Shown here piece after piece: positions 10,878 to 21,879 of a DNA stretch of 64,000 nt. The position numbers were made by a program, and so were the translations under genes. The stretch is from Podaxis mareebaensis. Taxonomy: Eukaryota; Basidiomycota; Agaricomycetes; Agaricales; Agaricaceae. The stretch spans positions 186,001 through 250,000 of the forward strand of contig JAEUWP010000525.1 in the NCBI GenBank assembly GCA_018524725.1, given 5' to 3'. Within the stretch, counting starts at the first letter, position 1, and every line of letters begins with the position of its first letter. The notes below the pieces were generated by a model, which did no database searches, was not told the DNA's origin, and worked only from the letters and a program-made list of their open reading frames with translations.

Positions 10878-11409
10878 GTTGATAAGCCTCATCACAGTCC
10901 AGTTTTGAATTGTAACATAATACCAAGGCACTCGTGCGGGTCCATGGCTGGATTTAGTAGGTACAAGGCTGGAAGTAACCCTGCGAATCTGGTCATTAAA
11001 ATAGAAGCAACAGTCTTCTAGCCAGCGTGACTTTTAATACATTGTGTGTATCTCATAGCGTCTAGTCAGGTCGAGTGGTCCTACTGTGATGGCATGACAA
11101 AACCAGAAATGATGAGCCCAGGAAGTGGAATGCAAATATAAAGGAGGGGTGGACAAAAGACGGGATTGGAAGTGCACCCATCTGTAAATAGCCGTGCTAG
11201 GGATGATCATATGGCCATCAATTCCTTGAAAAACGGAACCATAGTGGTCGTGCAATGGCAGAGCATTTACTTACAGTAAGTACTCTTTTCGCAAGTCTAT
11301 ATTTGGTCAGTGGTCTGGGACCACCTCAATTGATGCACTAATCTCTTCCTTGAACATCTGTTATCCTCCGCCTTAAGCCACTGTGGAATCTAAATCTAAA
11401 TTTTGACCC
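10878..11409. repeat. Segmental duplication, spacer copy 2, right part
   Basis: Homology to units 1 and 3 resumes after the transposon. The CAGTCTTCTAGCC block at about 11010 matches about 8129, and the TCTAAATCTAAATTTTGACCCATGG block at about 11390 matches the sequence just upstream of the intact prenyltransferase start. No intact gene. Confidence 0.6.
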
Positions 11410-12465
11410 ATGGACTCAGATGACCGGAAGGTCAGAATGGTCCAACGTCGTCCCAGTATCTCAATACAAAACCAATACACCCATCACTCTAATTCTATAT
11501 TCTCCCGAATATGCATTATCCAACGCGCTTGCATTTAGGTTTTTGTAATCCAATGGCTCACCTCCTGAGGGATTGATTACGGTATATGGAGAAGACACAA
11601 CAGACTACTTTCGCGCAATTGTCAAATCCGGAGAATGCAGCAAATGCGTTCTCCAGCTAACAGAAGAACTCATCCGTCTCAATCCTGCGCACCACACAGC
11701 ATGATATGTACCCCGCCCCTTGTCTTACTACAGATAATATCGATGCTGCTATCAACACTGATCCACCGCAGGTGATACCACTATGAAACCCTTCTGGCCC
11801 TCTCCTTCCCACTCGAGATTGAACACCACTGTCTCCTCATAACCCATCTCCGTACCCCATACCAAGCACCCCTTCATCAATAAGTTCCTCTCTGTAGATT
11901 CAAAAATAAAAATAAAAATAAAAAACTAACACACATGGCCCTACCGCCAATGGCTCTTGTACCACTTTATCGATGACGAAGGTCTCTGAAGAGGACAATT
12001 AGATTTCGTAGAGAACACAATTGGAGGTGATATGAGGAACATCTTCACGTATGTGGCATCATTGGCATTTTGGGGTTTTGAATATTGGGTAAGGGTTGGT
12101 GAGGAGGATCAAACGAGGGTTGTTAAGTGGGAGCTTATGTGTGTTTGCTACCACTACGCCTCTCTTTGCTTATTGCCAAGATGCCTGACGCCAGTGTTTA
12201 CCAGACTCACGAAACAAAGCATCTCCCTTACACCAAACAACCCCGCCGCATGAAACTACCTCTGCGGTACCCTAGACCACAGCAAATTCCCAAAACTCCT
12301 CACCCAATTCATCAAACCCTACACCGCCCCATTCGACATTGTCGGTCTTGGAAACCCTCTCCCAGTCAGGGGCGCTAAATTGTTGTGTGCGTATGCTATC
12401 AACTTCCAGGCAGATATTCTACGAAAAGGCGGATAATAAGGAGAATGTGACGAAAGCTGCCGGGG
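11410..12465 (+). pseudogene. Pseudogene of protein prenyltransferase alpha subunit, unit 2
   Basis: Nearly full-length decayed copy of the 17078 gene with most exons recognisable. Lesions seen: a 20-nt deletion about 15 nt after the ATG shifts the frame; the exon 2 end that should read ...CACACAGCATG-GTAATG reads CACACAGCATGATATG, which creates a stop and destroys the splice donor; the catalytic-repeat region has TGG changed to TGA (DEGL then stop); and an (AAAAAT)n expansion at 11902-11925 sits where the intact gene encodes SKNYHTW. The NSAWHHRH repeat is degraded. It cannot make a functional subunit. Confidence 0.85.
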
Positions 12466-12504
12466 CGTGTGCTTCTGCACTTGTGATTTTGCAACGGGGT
12501 GACT

Positions 12505-13435
12505 TGACCTACGTCACAATGCTTACCAGTGACTTCACCAACGACATGGTCTCTCACTCGACGATAATCCCCCATGCTATCCTCAACCTATCAGCGGCAA
12601 ATTTGGCGGACGGCCTCGGATCGATATACGATATTCCTTCCCTTTTTCCAAGGGAAATGTCAAATCCCAAGGGCGGCGAGGGCTGCGTTGGTCCCTCCGG
12701 ATGTCCGAACTCAGCTGTCCAATAATTTGTGAAGCGCCTGGTCCCACGATCTACCATTTCTCCGAGTTTTAGGCTATCATGCTCAACACGACCACGGCAT
12801 TCTTCAACAAGGACTGTCGATTTCTCTTCAGGTCTCCAGGGAACCTCCACCCCACACATATACCGTGCCCTTCAATCTAACTGGCTCCTTGGACCTCCGT
12901 TTCGTTTTCTTGTTCCATATGTCATTGGAGCATGCAGAATCTGGAGTACAAACTCTATCGGCTGCGCCCTGCTGTTACCTTTGGCAGTTTCCCATTGCTC
13001 CTCGACGAGTGTTGCAGACTTAACGAATACGTTGCGGTGGTGCAACTGAGTGCAGCAAGAAAGTGTACATCTTGGCCTTCTCCTGGTTGTTGGCTTTTGG
13101 AATATTGATCATGCTGTCACTACCTATTGATATCTTCTGTTGTGTTGCGTCCTGCTGACCGACCCTCGGTCTGTATTATATTATATCTGAATTCGCAGGC
13201 TCTTGTCAGACTGAATCTATACATGTAGCCTCAAGAACTTTTCTGTGCAATAGCAATGCAAGACGGAACACAAACACGGGACACAGATCAAAAGCAGTCG
13301 TACAAAAACCTGAAGCACGCCAGCAAGAACGAGCCATGCTACTTCCCAGTCATCTCCTCCATCAAGCACGTCTTCCTGGAGGCTTATTCATCTCCCGTTC
13401 TCTGAGCCCCATCCCAGCATCAGATACAGCAACGG
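12505..13435. repeat. Segmental duplication, spacer X copy 3
   Basis: Counterpart of 4020-4894, in the same order and orientation upstream (on the plus map) of the membrane-protein gene. No equivalent was seen in unit 2, where the membrane-gene relic directly abuts the unit 1 prenyltransferase relic. No intact coding region recognised. Confidence 0.65.
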
Positions 13436-15842
13436 TTAATGTAAACCACCTTGCTCACCAACGATAATAGTCCGCCCATTAACTGTAACTTCAAGCCCTC
13501 TTATCCCCTGTCGATTGTTCATCTTCACCGACGTCTCCCTGATAAACGCAGCTGGCCCGTCCGAGAATGTCCTAAACTCGCTCCTCGCCTCAGGAGTCTG
13601 CGCCGCGATAACATGTACGATGTCCGTGGGATCGAAGTCTGCGTCTTCTTTCTGGAAATCGTCTTTGTGTACACGGGCGAGCGCTATACCATATCCTAGG
13701 AGACCGTATGTCGCGAGGATGATAACGGTCGTTGGGAGGAGGAAGAGCGGGGATGCCCGGTGCTCTTGCAACCAGCCGTAGGTAGTTGGGATGAACGTTC
13801 CCCGGATTGGTGTGCGCATGGAGTCAGATAGACCCGCCCACCCACCTCGGATATACGGACTGTCGGGTTGGGTAAACACTTGACGTATGACCTTCAATCC
13901 ACGCTCAGTTAGCACAAGTCGAGGGAAGTCGTTGAAAACTTACCGTTCCAGTGAACTCGACTGCAGCCTTGAGGTAGGTACCCTATGAGGCAGTCAGCCT
14001 CCATGAAAGCACCGAAAAAGTTGGGCCGTGACGTACCATAGTCTCCGCAAGGGTGGTGTTTACCTGAGCACCCGGAGTCAATAACCACGCATTTCCCATC
14101 GTACTCCCGACGATACTTTGTCCGAGGAACACATTGAACAACAGCATATCTACAACCATCCTTCCCCAGATCGGAACATCGGTCTCGGATGTCGGCTGAG
14201 AGACCTTGACAATTGTAGGCACTTGCAAGTCCTGCGCAGAGTTGTAATATGTGACGTCGATGACTGTGACCTTGGGAGTGATCGTGCAGACCGTGTTGTC
14301 CAGGCGTTGATAAGGTCTTACAGCCCTGATGATGATATCTATTGAAGACATGAGGAATACTTCCATCGGACAATTGATATCGAGGTACTGACCATATTTA
14401 TTCGTATTCGGAATTTGACATGTAACTGCTAGAACAAGTCCCCTGTTATTGTCTGCCTCATCAAACATCACGGGAACTATCATCCTAGTGTATCAGCACT
14501 CGTTTGACAGTAGAGATAGAGAACTCTTACTGGTTGTTGTGGGTTGTGTAGCACCAGGGCACACAATGGCCAGAGATACTAAAGTGAGGTTGACATCACC
14601 AGTAGTACCAAGATTCTGGGGAAGGAACGTAGACGGATATGTTGCCAGATCTTGAGGATCCCGCACTCGGCAGTCAACGTCCGCCGTGAAACCTTGTTGC
14701 GTCAGTTGCATGGTCTTGTTGAACGGGAGCGTGAGGTGTTTTCTTGAGCTGATGCCTTGCAAGTTAGGAGGTACAGTCAGATTGGTATTGTTCGTTAGGT
14801 GTTGGTTGGGTGTCGGGACGAAGGTCGCTGGCTGAATGCCTCCTACCGGGAATGTCAGCTGTCGGAAAATGGGGGGAAGATATATAGCTGATTTCGCACC
14901 GGTTGTGCTGAGATAGGTATATCCATTGAAGTTGAAGGTGCTAGGAATGTTCCTTTTAATCTGCAGAGCATTTATCATAGCGCTTTGCAAAAAGAATGAG
15001 GTCAATTCGTAGTATGCTTGATGTCCGAATGTCCTTGGTCATTTTACTACGCTGTCGTTGAATAAAGGCAACTTACCTTGAGCTAATCCAGTCCCACTAG
15101 CGAATTGTAACAGTTGGGAATCTCCCATATGAAGGTCATTTCCGGTGAGCGTGCGCGGGACCTGTATCTCCCTAATAGTCAAGAAGGAAGTCAAGCTAAT
15201 AAAAAAGCCATCAGATTAACCACCGCTCAGCAACAAGGAAACGAATAGCTCACGCTGAAGTCTGCAAACTAACTCCCACATACGCGACTAAGACGATCCA
15301 TGTCCACTTCGCACGTGGGTCATGAAACCACAAAGTCCTTTGCGCAACCCTAGTCGCACAAGTGAGAACACCCAGGGGTGTGGTACTGGTCGCAAGACGG
15401 ATGGCAATGAGGTAGCGAACGGCAAGGACGAAGAAGCTGACGAAGGTATGTGTGCATGTTGGTCTGGGTAGCCATGAAAGTTGGAGTAGCCAACTCACTA
15501 AGATGTATAGCTCGCAAGTATGGTCGCAACAATAGACACAATCATAGTCGCGCTCTGACTATGTGCACGAACCAAAGGGGCGAGATAGTCCGGCATAGCG
15601 ACAGGTCGAGTGAACGTGACAACGAAGAAGACCCATATAAAGCACAAAACAGGCAGAGGGCCCACGGCAATACTAAGTGGGCGCCACACGCGAGGATCGT
15701 TCAGCAGTTCTTGGACCCGCGACTGCCGACCCTCTGGACAACTTTGGGTCTGGTCATTCTCCGAGTTCGAGCCCTTCTCTGGGTCTGATTTTGAGCTTGG
15801 GGAATGAAGGAGAGGCGGGAGATTGGGGGAGGTATCGGCCAT
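13436..15842 (-). CDS. Basidiomycete multi-pass membrane protein, copy 2 (unknown function)
   Basis: Paralogue of 4895-7351 with the same exon layout. The start at 15842 (MADTSPNLPP) aligns with the copy 1 start; an in-frame ATG at 15866 is an alternative. Helices: LSIAVGPLPVLCFIWVFF, SATMIVSIVATILAS, hydrophobic segments in 15250-15450 (WTWIVLVAYVGVSL), and a final one (LLPTTVIILATYGLLGYG). Between them is a large ectodomain with several NxT/S sequons, encoded by about 13983-14480 and 14530-15005. The cytosolic tail ends shortly after SVKMNNRQGIRGLE and is shorter than in copy 1, where the reading frame continues further. No catalytic motif or named domain was recognised. It lies tail-on to spacer X and head-on to the prenyltransferase gene through a 1.2-kb spacer. 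Confidence 0.78.
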
Positions 15843-15866
15843 AGCTGCGCTTCTACCGCCATCCAA

Positions 15867-17077
15867 TCCACTAGCAGAACCCTTGATATATTGCGGAGCA
15901 GCCGCCCATAGGTGGGACGGGCGTCAGACGCCTTTCTCTAACCAGCAATCGGGGCTAGCATGCCTTCCGCATAACTCAGAAAAGGTATGTATGGGTCTAT
16001 GTTTAGAATATGAAAAGGTATTGGTGGGATCGCACCTATCAAGGATATTTGACATGAGAAGTCGCAATGGAACGAGCCGAGGCTTCAACCGATCACTGGA
16101 TTCCGGTGTCTGGCTGCGTGCATTCAGTGAAAGCCCGACAAGGCAGTGCTATACAAGATGGTGTCCGTGTGATTCGTATTGGTAGAGGTAGTGGTTGCAC
16201 TCCTAAGATGGAAACATAAGTTTAAACAGGTGGGCAGCTAATCACCTGCTCGGTACACCATTCTCCGGGAGCTGCGTTTGTTGCAAAGGTTAAATCCCTT
16301 TTGATCCTAGTAGGATCGAAAATAGGTTCTGGTGGCTGGGCGGGGTTGGCGAGCGCGCATCCAATGGGATCGAATGGAACCGCTTAGGTTTGCAGACTTG
16401 GGGACAGGTCCTTCTTAATGGACCGGCATGGGTGGGACTTGGCGTCGATCGCCTGATATCGAAAAGCGACTCTTCGGGAAGACAGTGTCACAGTCGCAAA
16501 AGTTAAGAGGCCGAACATTTTAATCTGCCAAGGATTAAGCAAGGTATCGACGTATGACTTCGTCGTAAACCTTTTTGGACATGACGCTTGGATTCAGCAT
16601 ATGCAAGGATGGAGGAACGATGTGGGTATGGTCATCCAAATAGAGGCGTGGCAAGCATCTAGGAGTCGATGTAGCTTTTGAATACGCTATGCATGAATGA
16701 TAGCGTCTATGCGGTCCAAAACTTCCGCCGTATTGGCACTAGACGAGGCTCATAACCTATGAACCCATCGGGGGTGGAATGCAAGCATAAAGGACTGTTG
16801 GACAGGAGGCAGGGCGAGGCGGCGATCAGTGGGTGTGTGTTCATATGACCATCGATTCCTAGAAATACGGAACCGTTGGTGGTGGTCGGGACTTGGCAGT
16901 CGTAGGTAGGCAACACATTTAGCATTCCATATTTGGTTAGTCGAGAATTGGCAGGTCTGGGTCCAACCATCACGCCTCCAATCTTAAGCTTAATTCATGC
17001 GCTAGTCTCTTTCTACCTCGAACATCTGTTAACCCCCGCCTTAATCCACTGCAGAATCTAAATCTAAACTTCGACCC
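15867..17077. repeat. Segmental duplication, spacer copy 3 (divergent promoter region)
   Basis: Lies between the divergently transcribed membrane-protein and prenyltransferase genes and matches the spacers of units 1 and 2. It contains shortened versions of the open frame seen at 8186-8494. No separate gene can be supported. Confidence 0.55.
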
Positions 17078-18417
17078 ATGGCCTCAGATGACCAAGACAA
17101 ACCTCTCTTTGCCGAAAGGCCAGAATGGGCCGACGTCGTCCCAGTACCGCAGTACGAAACCAATACACCCATCGCTCCGATTCTATACTCTCCCGAATGT
17201 GCGTTATCCAACGCGCTTACTTTGATCTCTGCATTCCGATGTTCTACTCCTCGCTTACATTACGGTGGATTGATTACGATAAACAGATAAAGACGCAACA
17301 GACTACTTCCGCGCAATCGTCAAATCCGGAGAACGCAGCGAACGCGTCCTCCAACTAACCGAAGAACTCATCCGTCTCAATCCCGCACACTACACAGCAT
17401 GGTAATGCACCCCCTAACCACAAAAGCAAGCACCAACATCACTAACCAACCATCTAACAGGCAATACCGCTACGAAACCCTCCTAGCCCTCTCCTCCCCC
17501 CTCTCAACCGAACTAACCCTCATGAACGAACTCGCCATCAAATACCTCAAAACCTACCAAGTCTGGCACCACCGCCGTCTCCTCATAACCCACCTCCGCA
17601 CCCCCCTCCCCGAACTCCCCTTCATCAACAAATGCCTAGCCGTCGACTCCAAAAACTACCACACATGGTCCTACCGCCAATGGCTCTTATCCCACTTCAT
17701 CGACGACGAAGACCTCTGGCGCGGCGAACTCGATTTCGTCGAAAACGCAATTGGGGACGATGTGAGAAACAACTCTGCGTGGCACCATCGGCATTTTGTC
17801 GTTTTTGGATGTGGGGTTAGAGTTGGTGAGGAGGATCGGGCGAGGGTTGTTAAACGAGAATTCATGTACGTTTATCGCTCCTTATCTCTCCCTTTCCTTA
17901 CCGCTCACATCAAACACCTACCAGATTCACAAAACAAAACATCTCCCTTGCACCAAACAACCCCTCCGCATGGAACTACCTCCGTGGTATCCTAGACCAC
18001 AACAAACTCCCCTACTCCCTCCTCACCCAATTCGTCAAGCCCTACACCGTCCCACTCGACCCAAACGCAGCCGACATCGTCGATCTCGAAAACCCACCCC
18101 CTGTCAAAGGTGCCGAGTTGCCATGTGTATACGCTATCGAGTTCCTTGCAGATATCCATGAAAAAGCAGGTGATAAAGAGAATGTGATGAAAGCCGTTGA
18201 GGTGAGGTTGTCTTAGTTTTGGATCTCCTGCGTTTTTTGACGCGTGTGTTGGTTGCTCAGTTGTGGAAATCGCTTGCGAATGAACATGATACCATTCGTA
18301 AAAAGTGAGTTTTGTCGATATGCTGGGTCGGATGGGATTCTTATTCTGGTTGTCCTTCCTTCTAGATACTGGGAACACCGTATCAGAGAAGCGTTACAAG
18401 CGACAACTTCGGCATGA
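17078..18417 (+). CDS. RAM2: Protein farnesyltransferase / geranylgeranyltransferase I alpha subunit
   Basis: Shared alpha subunit of FTase and GGTase-I, which attach farnesyl or geranylgeranyl groups to CaaX cysteines of Ras- and Rho-type proteins in the cytosol. Six exons sum in frame to 337 aa: 17078-17198, 17287-17401, 17461-17865, 17925-18201, 18261-18304 and 18366-18417. The N-terminus (PEWADVVPVPQ) is typical of the family. PPTA helical repeats follow: LNPAHYTAWQYRYE, KTYQVWHHRRLLI, DSKNYHTWSYRQWL, RNNSAWHHRHFVV and NNPSAWNYLRG. It ends in IRKKYWEHRI, as expected for RAM2/FNTA and unlike the Rab-GGTase alpha. This is the only intact copy of three in the duplicated array, so the array leaves gene dosage at one. 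Confidence 0.95.
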
Positions 18418-18864
18418 ATCCACCACTCGGCTAGTGATGACCACAGTAGGGATTGTACTGAGTAACAAAATCATGTTGGAATCATTTGCTTGCTTGGCTC
18501 AATGTTGTACCATTTTCATCATCGATATAGGGGCTCTTTGCTCCACAAGATAACTGATGAACAACATCGTCACACTAGAACAACGCAAAACACTGAAATC
18601 GAGGCAGGCCACAGAAATAGTAGACTTGAATTACGGTATTACATCTAGTCCAAAAATAGACGACCAGGCGAGTAGACAACAGGCTTCAGAACCACAACAA
18701 GCAGGGCTCTAGGATGATTGATGGGAGGGGTATGTCAGATGAGATCGAGACGGCGAGAACACAATAAGAGGATAGGAAAGGCAGAGACAACATAAGTAAG
18801 GTTCGTAAAAAAAGTGAAACAAAAACCTCCAACTACGTCAACGTTTCAACATCCAATTTACCAT

Positions 18865-20646
18865 TTAGGCTGTCGCGGCAGCAGGTGCCGGAGCGGCGGG
18901 TGTAGCAGCGGCAGGAGCGTTGGAAGCGGTGTAGTCCTGTCGAATCGAATGTTGAGACCGAATACCAATTAATGTAGACACAAACGAACCTCCATCTCAG
19001 CATCGAGATCAGCGGCCGACTTTTGAGGCCTATCACTCCTCTTTCCGCCACGTCTGCGTCGAGGAACACGCGCACCACCAGCAGGCCTGAATAAGCCACC
19101 AATGATGATCAGTAACCAATCTGAGGGTAAAAGTCGGTAACGTACTTGGCGGGTTGCTGTGTTCCATTTGTACCAGGAGCTGGAGCCACCCGAGACGCGA
19201 GAGGGAGAGGACGCGAGGGATCGACGACGATTTCAATCTTCATTGGCCGTTCTGTTGGATTTGAGGGAAAGGCGGGAAGGAGAGAGGAGTTGAGAAAGAT
19301 CAGTCGACTGTTGACATAGACGCGAAAGGCAAGACCAAGCAAAAGGAGAGACGCGCGAAGGTAGGGGCAGAGCCGCGACGACGACAGATTCGTCGAGGCA
19401 GGCAGTGCATTTTACCAGGCTAAATCGAAGCTTTGTCTCTGTTCTCTCAACGCCATTCGCACAGCATGTTCAATCGGCCGGGAACCGCGATATCTTCAAC
19501 TTTGCACTTGCACTCTGCGACATGGAGTGGGAACCCTACGTCGACAAATCCGCCTTGGGGGTCTTGAACCAGCAGGATTGAAAGCGTAAACGGGTACTTG
19601 CAATCGTGACCAGTTGTCTGGAAGAGTTAGGTGGAGATAGAACCTTTATGCTCAGTTTCATCACCCGCCAACGTCTCCTCCACAACGCGTTCACTCGATA
19701 GCCGCTTATGCGATATCAACACAACTGACCAAATGGGGGACACGCATTGTGCCGTTTTTGCGTGTCACAGAACAGCACAAATAACGACGAGCGACTTCAT
19801 GGCCGCACCACACCGACGAGTGTGGCACTTTGCCGATACAGTCGTCATGGGATCGCCAGGTTGATCAGACCTGGGAAGATGAGAACCCAATGACAAAGCA
19901 AAGGCTCGACCAATCAAGGGAACCCCCAAACAAGGCAAGGATGACTCGACCTTGTTGTCGAAACGAAAAAGGGAACCAGGCGAGGGCCACGAGGTGGGAC
20001 CGCAGCTTGGCGTTGAGCAACAACTGTGGCGAAAATGACGCTCTCACGAAACAGAGACAGGGAGCCAACGATTTTCACGCGCTAATGGGGGGTAGGGGAG
20101 GTCGAAGAGTGAAGAAGCGGGCGGGATACTAACTTCCATCGATGAGTCGGTTGTTGTACTGTTGGTATGCCTTGTTGGCATCGCCTTTTTTTGCAAAGGC
20201 GACAGCAGCGACACCTTTGGAACGACCAGAGGCATCGTAGCTGAGGTTGACCTCTTTGGTAGGACCGACGGTTGAAGCAAACAATTCCTGTACGACACGT
20301 TAATATAGGTAGAAAAAGCGCGTCGAACAGGAAACGAACCTTGATTTGGGCCTCGTTCACGTCTGCAGGGAGGTTGGAGACGATAATCTTGTCGGCGGTT
20401 GAGGGCAGTGCAGTTGCAGCGCCAGCAGCCTTGACGGGAGCAGCGGCAGCGGCAGCACGGGCACGGGTAGCAGGGCTGGTAACGGAGTTTCCAAGGACCT
20501 GTTGGCGAGCACCACGACGGGAGGAGGGACGGCGCCTGGTGTTTTTAGTGGAAATTATCTGGTACAAGGAGGAAAAGGAGTTGTTTCAACGACAGGCTCC
20601 TGGTTGTTGAGTGGAGAAGGCACACCTCGTCGAGGGACTTGTCCAT
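18865..20646 (-). CDS. YRA1: Aly/REF-type mRNA export adaptor
   Basis: Nuclear RNA-binding adaptor that links spliced mRNPs and TREX to the export receptor. Six exons close in frame to 222 aa: 20626-20646, 20340-20558, 20134-20287, 19146-19251, 18990-19086 and 18865-18936. The N-terminal box MDKSLDEIISTKNTRRR is the conserved Aly/REF motif. An RG/Ala-rich linker follows, then one RRM starting at DKIIVSNLPADVNEAQIK, with the second RNP motif around SKGVAAVAFAKK and the third strand region RLIDGKRPMKIEIV. The C-terminus has basic RRRRGG and an Ala-rich tail. The RRM is split by an 882-nt intron (19252-20133) with GTTAGT and CAG ends, far longer than its neighbours (about 50-140 nt). It diverges from RPC31 across 230 bp. 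Confidence 0.93.
19252..20133 (-). promoter_or_regulatory. Unusually long intron in the Aly/REF gene
   Basis: An 882-nt intron between codons for RLIDG and RPMKIEI, inside the RRM. Donor GTTAGT, acceptor CCAACAG. No coding pattern was recognised inside. In S. cerevisiae the YRA1 intron is exceptionally long and needed for autoregulation; a similar role here is inference only. Confidence 0.6.
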
Positions 20647-20876
20647 TTCAAAAACGCAAAGAATTGGTGTGGATTGGAATTGAATACGCCGCGAACGGAG
20701 AGTTGAGAGGCAGTTGGTGGTGGGAGAAGGTGGGGGAAGGAAGAAAGGATGGGCAGTTGCTGTGCACCGGAAAATGGGATGATTTGATGGGGCTGTCGGA
20801 GTTTGAAAAGCGAGCGTGACTCGTTGTTTGGCGCCGTTGATGGTGGCCCTTGTCCATTTAAACTCATCTGTGAGAT
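20647..20876. promoter_or_regulatory. Shared divergent promoter, YRA1-like / RPC31-like
   Basis: Only 230 bp separate the two divergent start codons. No TATA box or specific factor site was identified with confidence. Confidence 0.6.
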
Positions 20877-21732
20877 ATGTCGCGCGGACGAGGAGGTGGA
20901 CGAGGCGGGCGGGGTGGAGGACGAGGCGGGTTCGGCGGAGCAGCAACAGCCCCTCCAATGGGCCTGACATTTGCAGACATCCAGAATCTGTCTCGTGACC
21001 CAACCCAGCTCTATCCAGTGTGTACACCTTTCATCTCTTCACATGGCCCACATCTCACATCCTCCAGTCCAGGCATCTCCCCGTCTTTACAGATCCTTCC
21101 ACAGACGAAAGTAACATCGTCAATCTCCAGCTCGGCTTTGTCAAGCGTCTGCGCGAGTCGCCGTACTACATCGTCGAGCGTACAAAGTCAAACCAGCTCG
21201 CTCGCTACTCGGACAAGTACCGCCCCTCCCTTGCAGCCCAGCCCACCCTCAAAAAGAAGGAGCTCAATCCAGAGTTCTTTCCCCGCGAAGTATTCGAGGA
21301 CTATTTCAATCCCCGCAGAAAGCGAAAACGTGCGTCCGTCTGTCCCCACTCCCCACTGCGCACTCACCGTACTTACAGTCGAACACAAAACCGAGGCACG
21401 CAAGGGCGAAATCAACCTCGACGAGTTCAATGACGAAGAGAATGAAGAAGTGCGTCCTCAACTATGTTTCGTTCTGATTCTCCGCTCATGCCTGGAACAG
21501 GACAAATCGGAAAATGAACGCGGCTCTCAGGCATCCGAGGAACAAGAAGATTACGACGTTGACGAAGAATACGACAACGATTATGCAGAAAACTACTTTG
21601 ACAATGGCGAGGGTGATGACCTTGATAATCTTGGCGATGGTGGTGGAGGTGACGAAGGTGGGGGTGAGTTCTCTTTCTAGCTGCCCTTCATTTTCGTTAT
21701 TTAACGCTCCTGCAGGAATGGATTACGATTAG
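20877..21732 (+). CDS. RPC31: RNA polymerase III subunit RPC7 / Rpc31
   Basis: Subunit of the Pol III-specific trimer needed for initiation at tRNA and 5S genes. Five exons sum to 217 aa: 20877-21017, 21068-21329, 21379-21449, 21501-21663 and 21716-21732. It begins with an RG repeat (MSRGRGGGRGGRGGGRGG), then GLTFADIQNL. The conserved core includes RLRESPYYIVERTK, KYRPSLAAQPTLKKKEL and NPEFFPREVFEDYF. The C-terminal half is very acidic, with DYDVDEEYDNDYAENYFDNG, and ends in MDYD. This basic start, conserved middle and acidic NYFDNGE end are diagnostic of Rpc31. It converges on RUD3 with 147 bp between stop codons. Confidence 0.92.
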
Positions 21733-21879
21733 ATCTGACACCGTCCGCACTTATCATGCATTTACTTGTTACCGCGCACCTTGTAACTTATTAATCCATA
21801 GCTGGTATCATGAAAATCGAAACTATGATACAACGAAGATGCAACCCAATGTCCGAACAAACATCCCAGCCAATATCCA

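Noticed and set aside
20272..20819. Plus-strand frames of 105-112 aa
   Set aside because: Antisense to Aly/REF exons 1-3 and the shared promoter; no motif.
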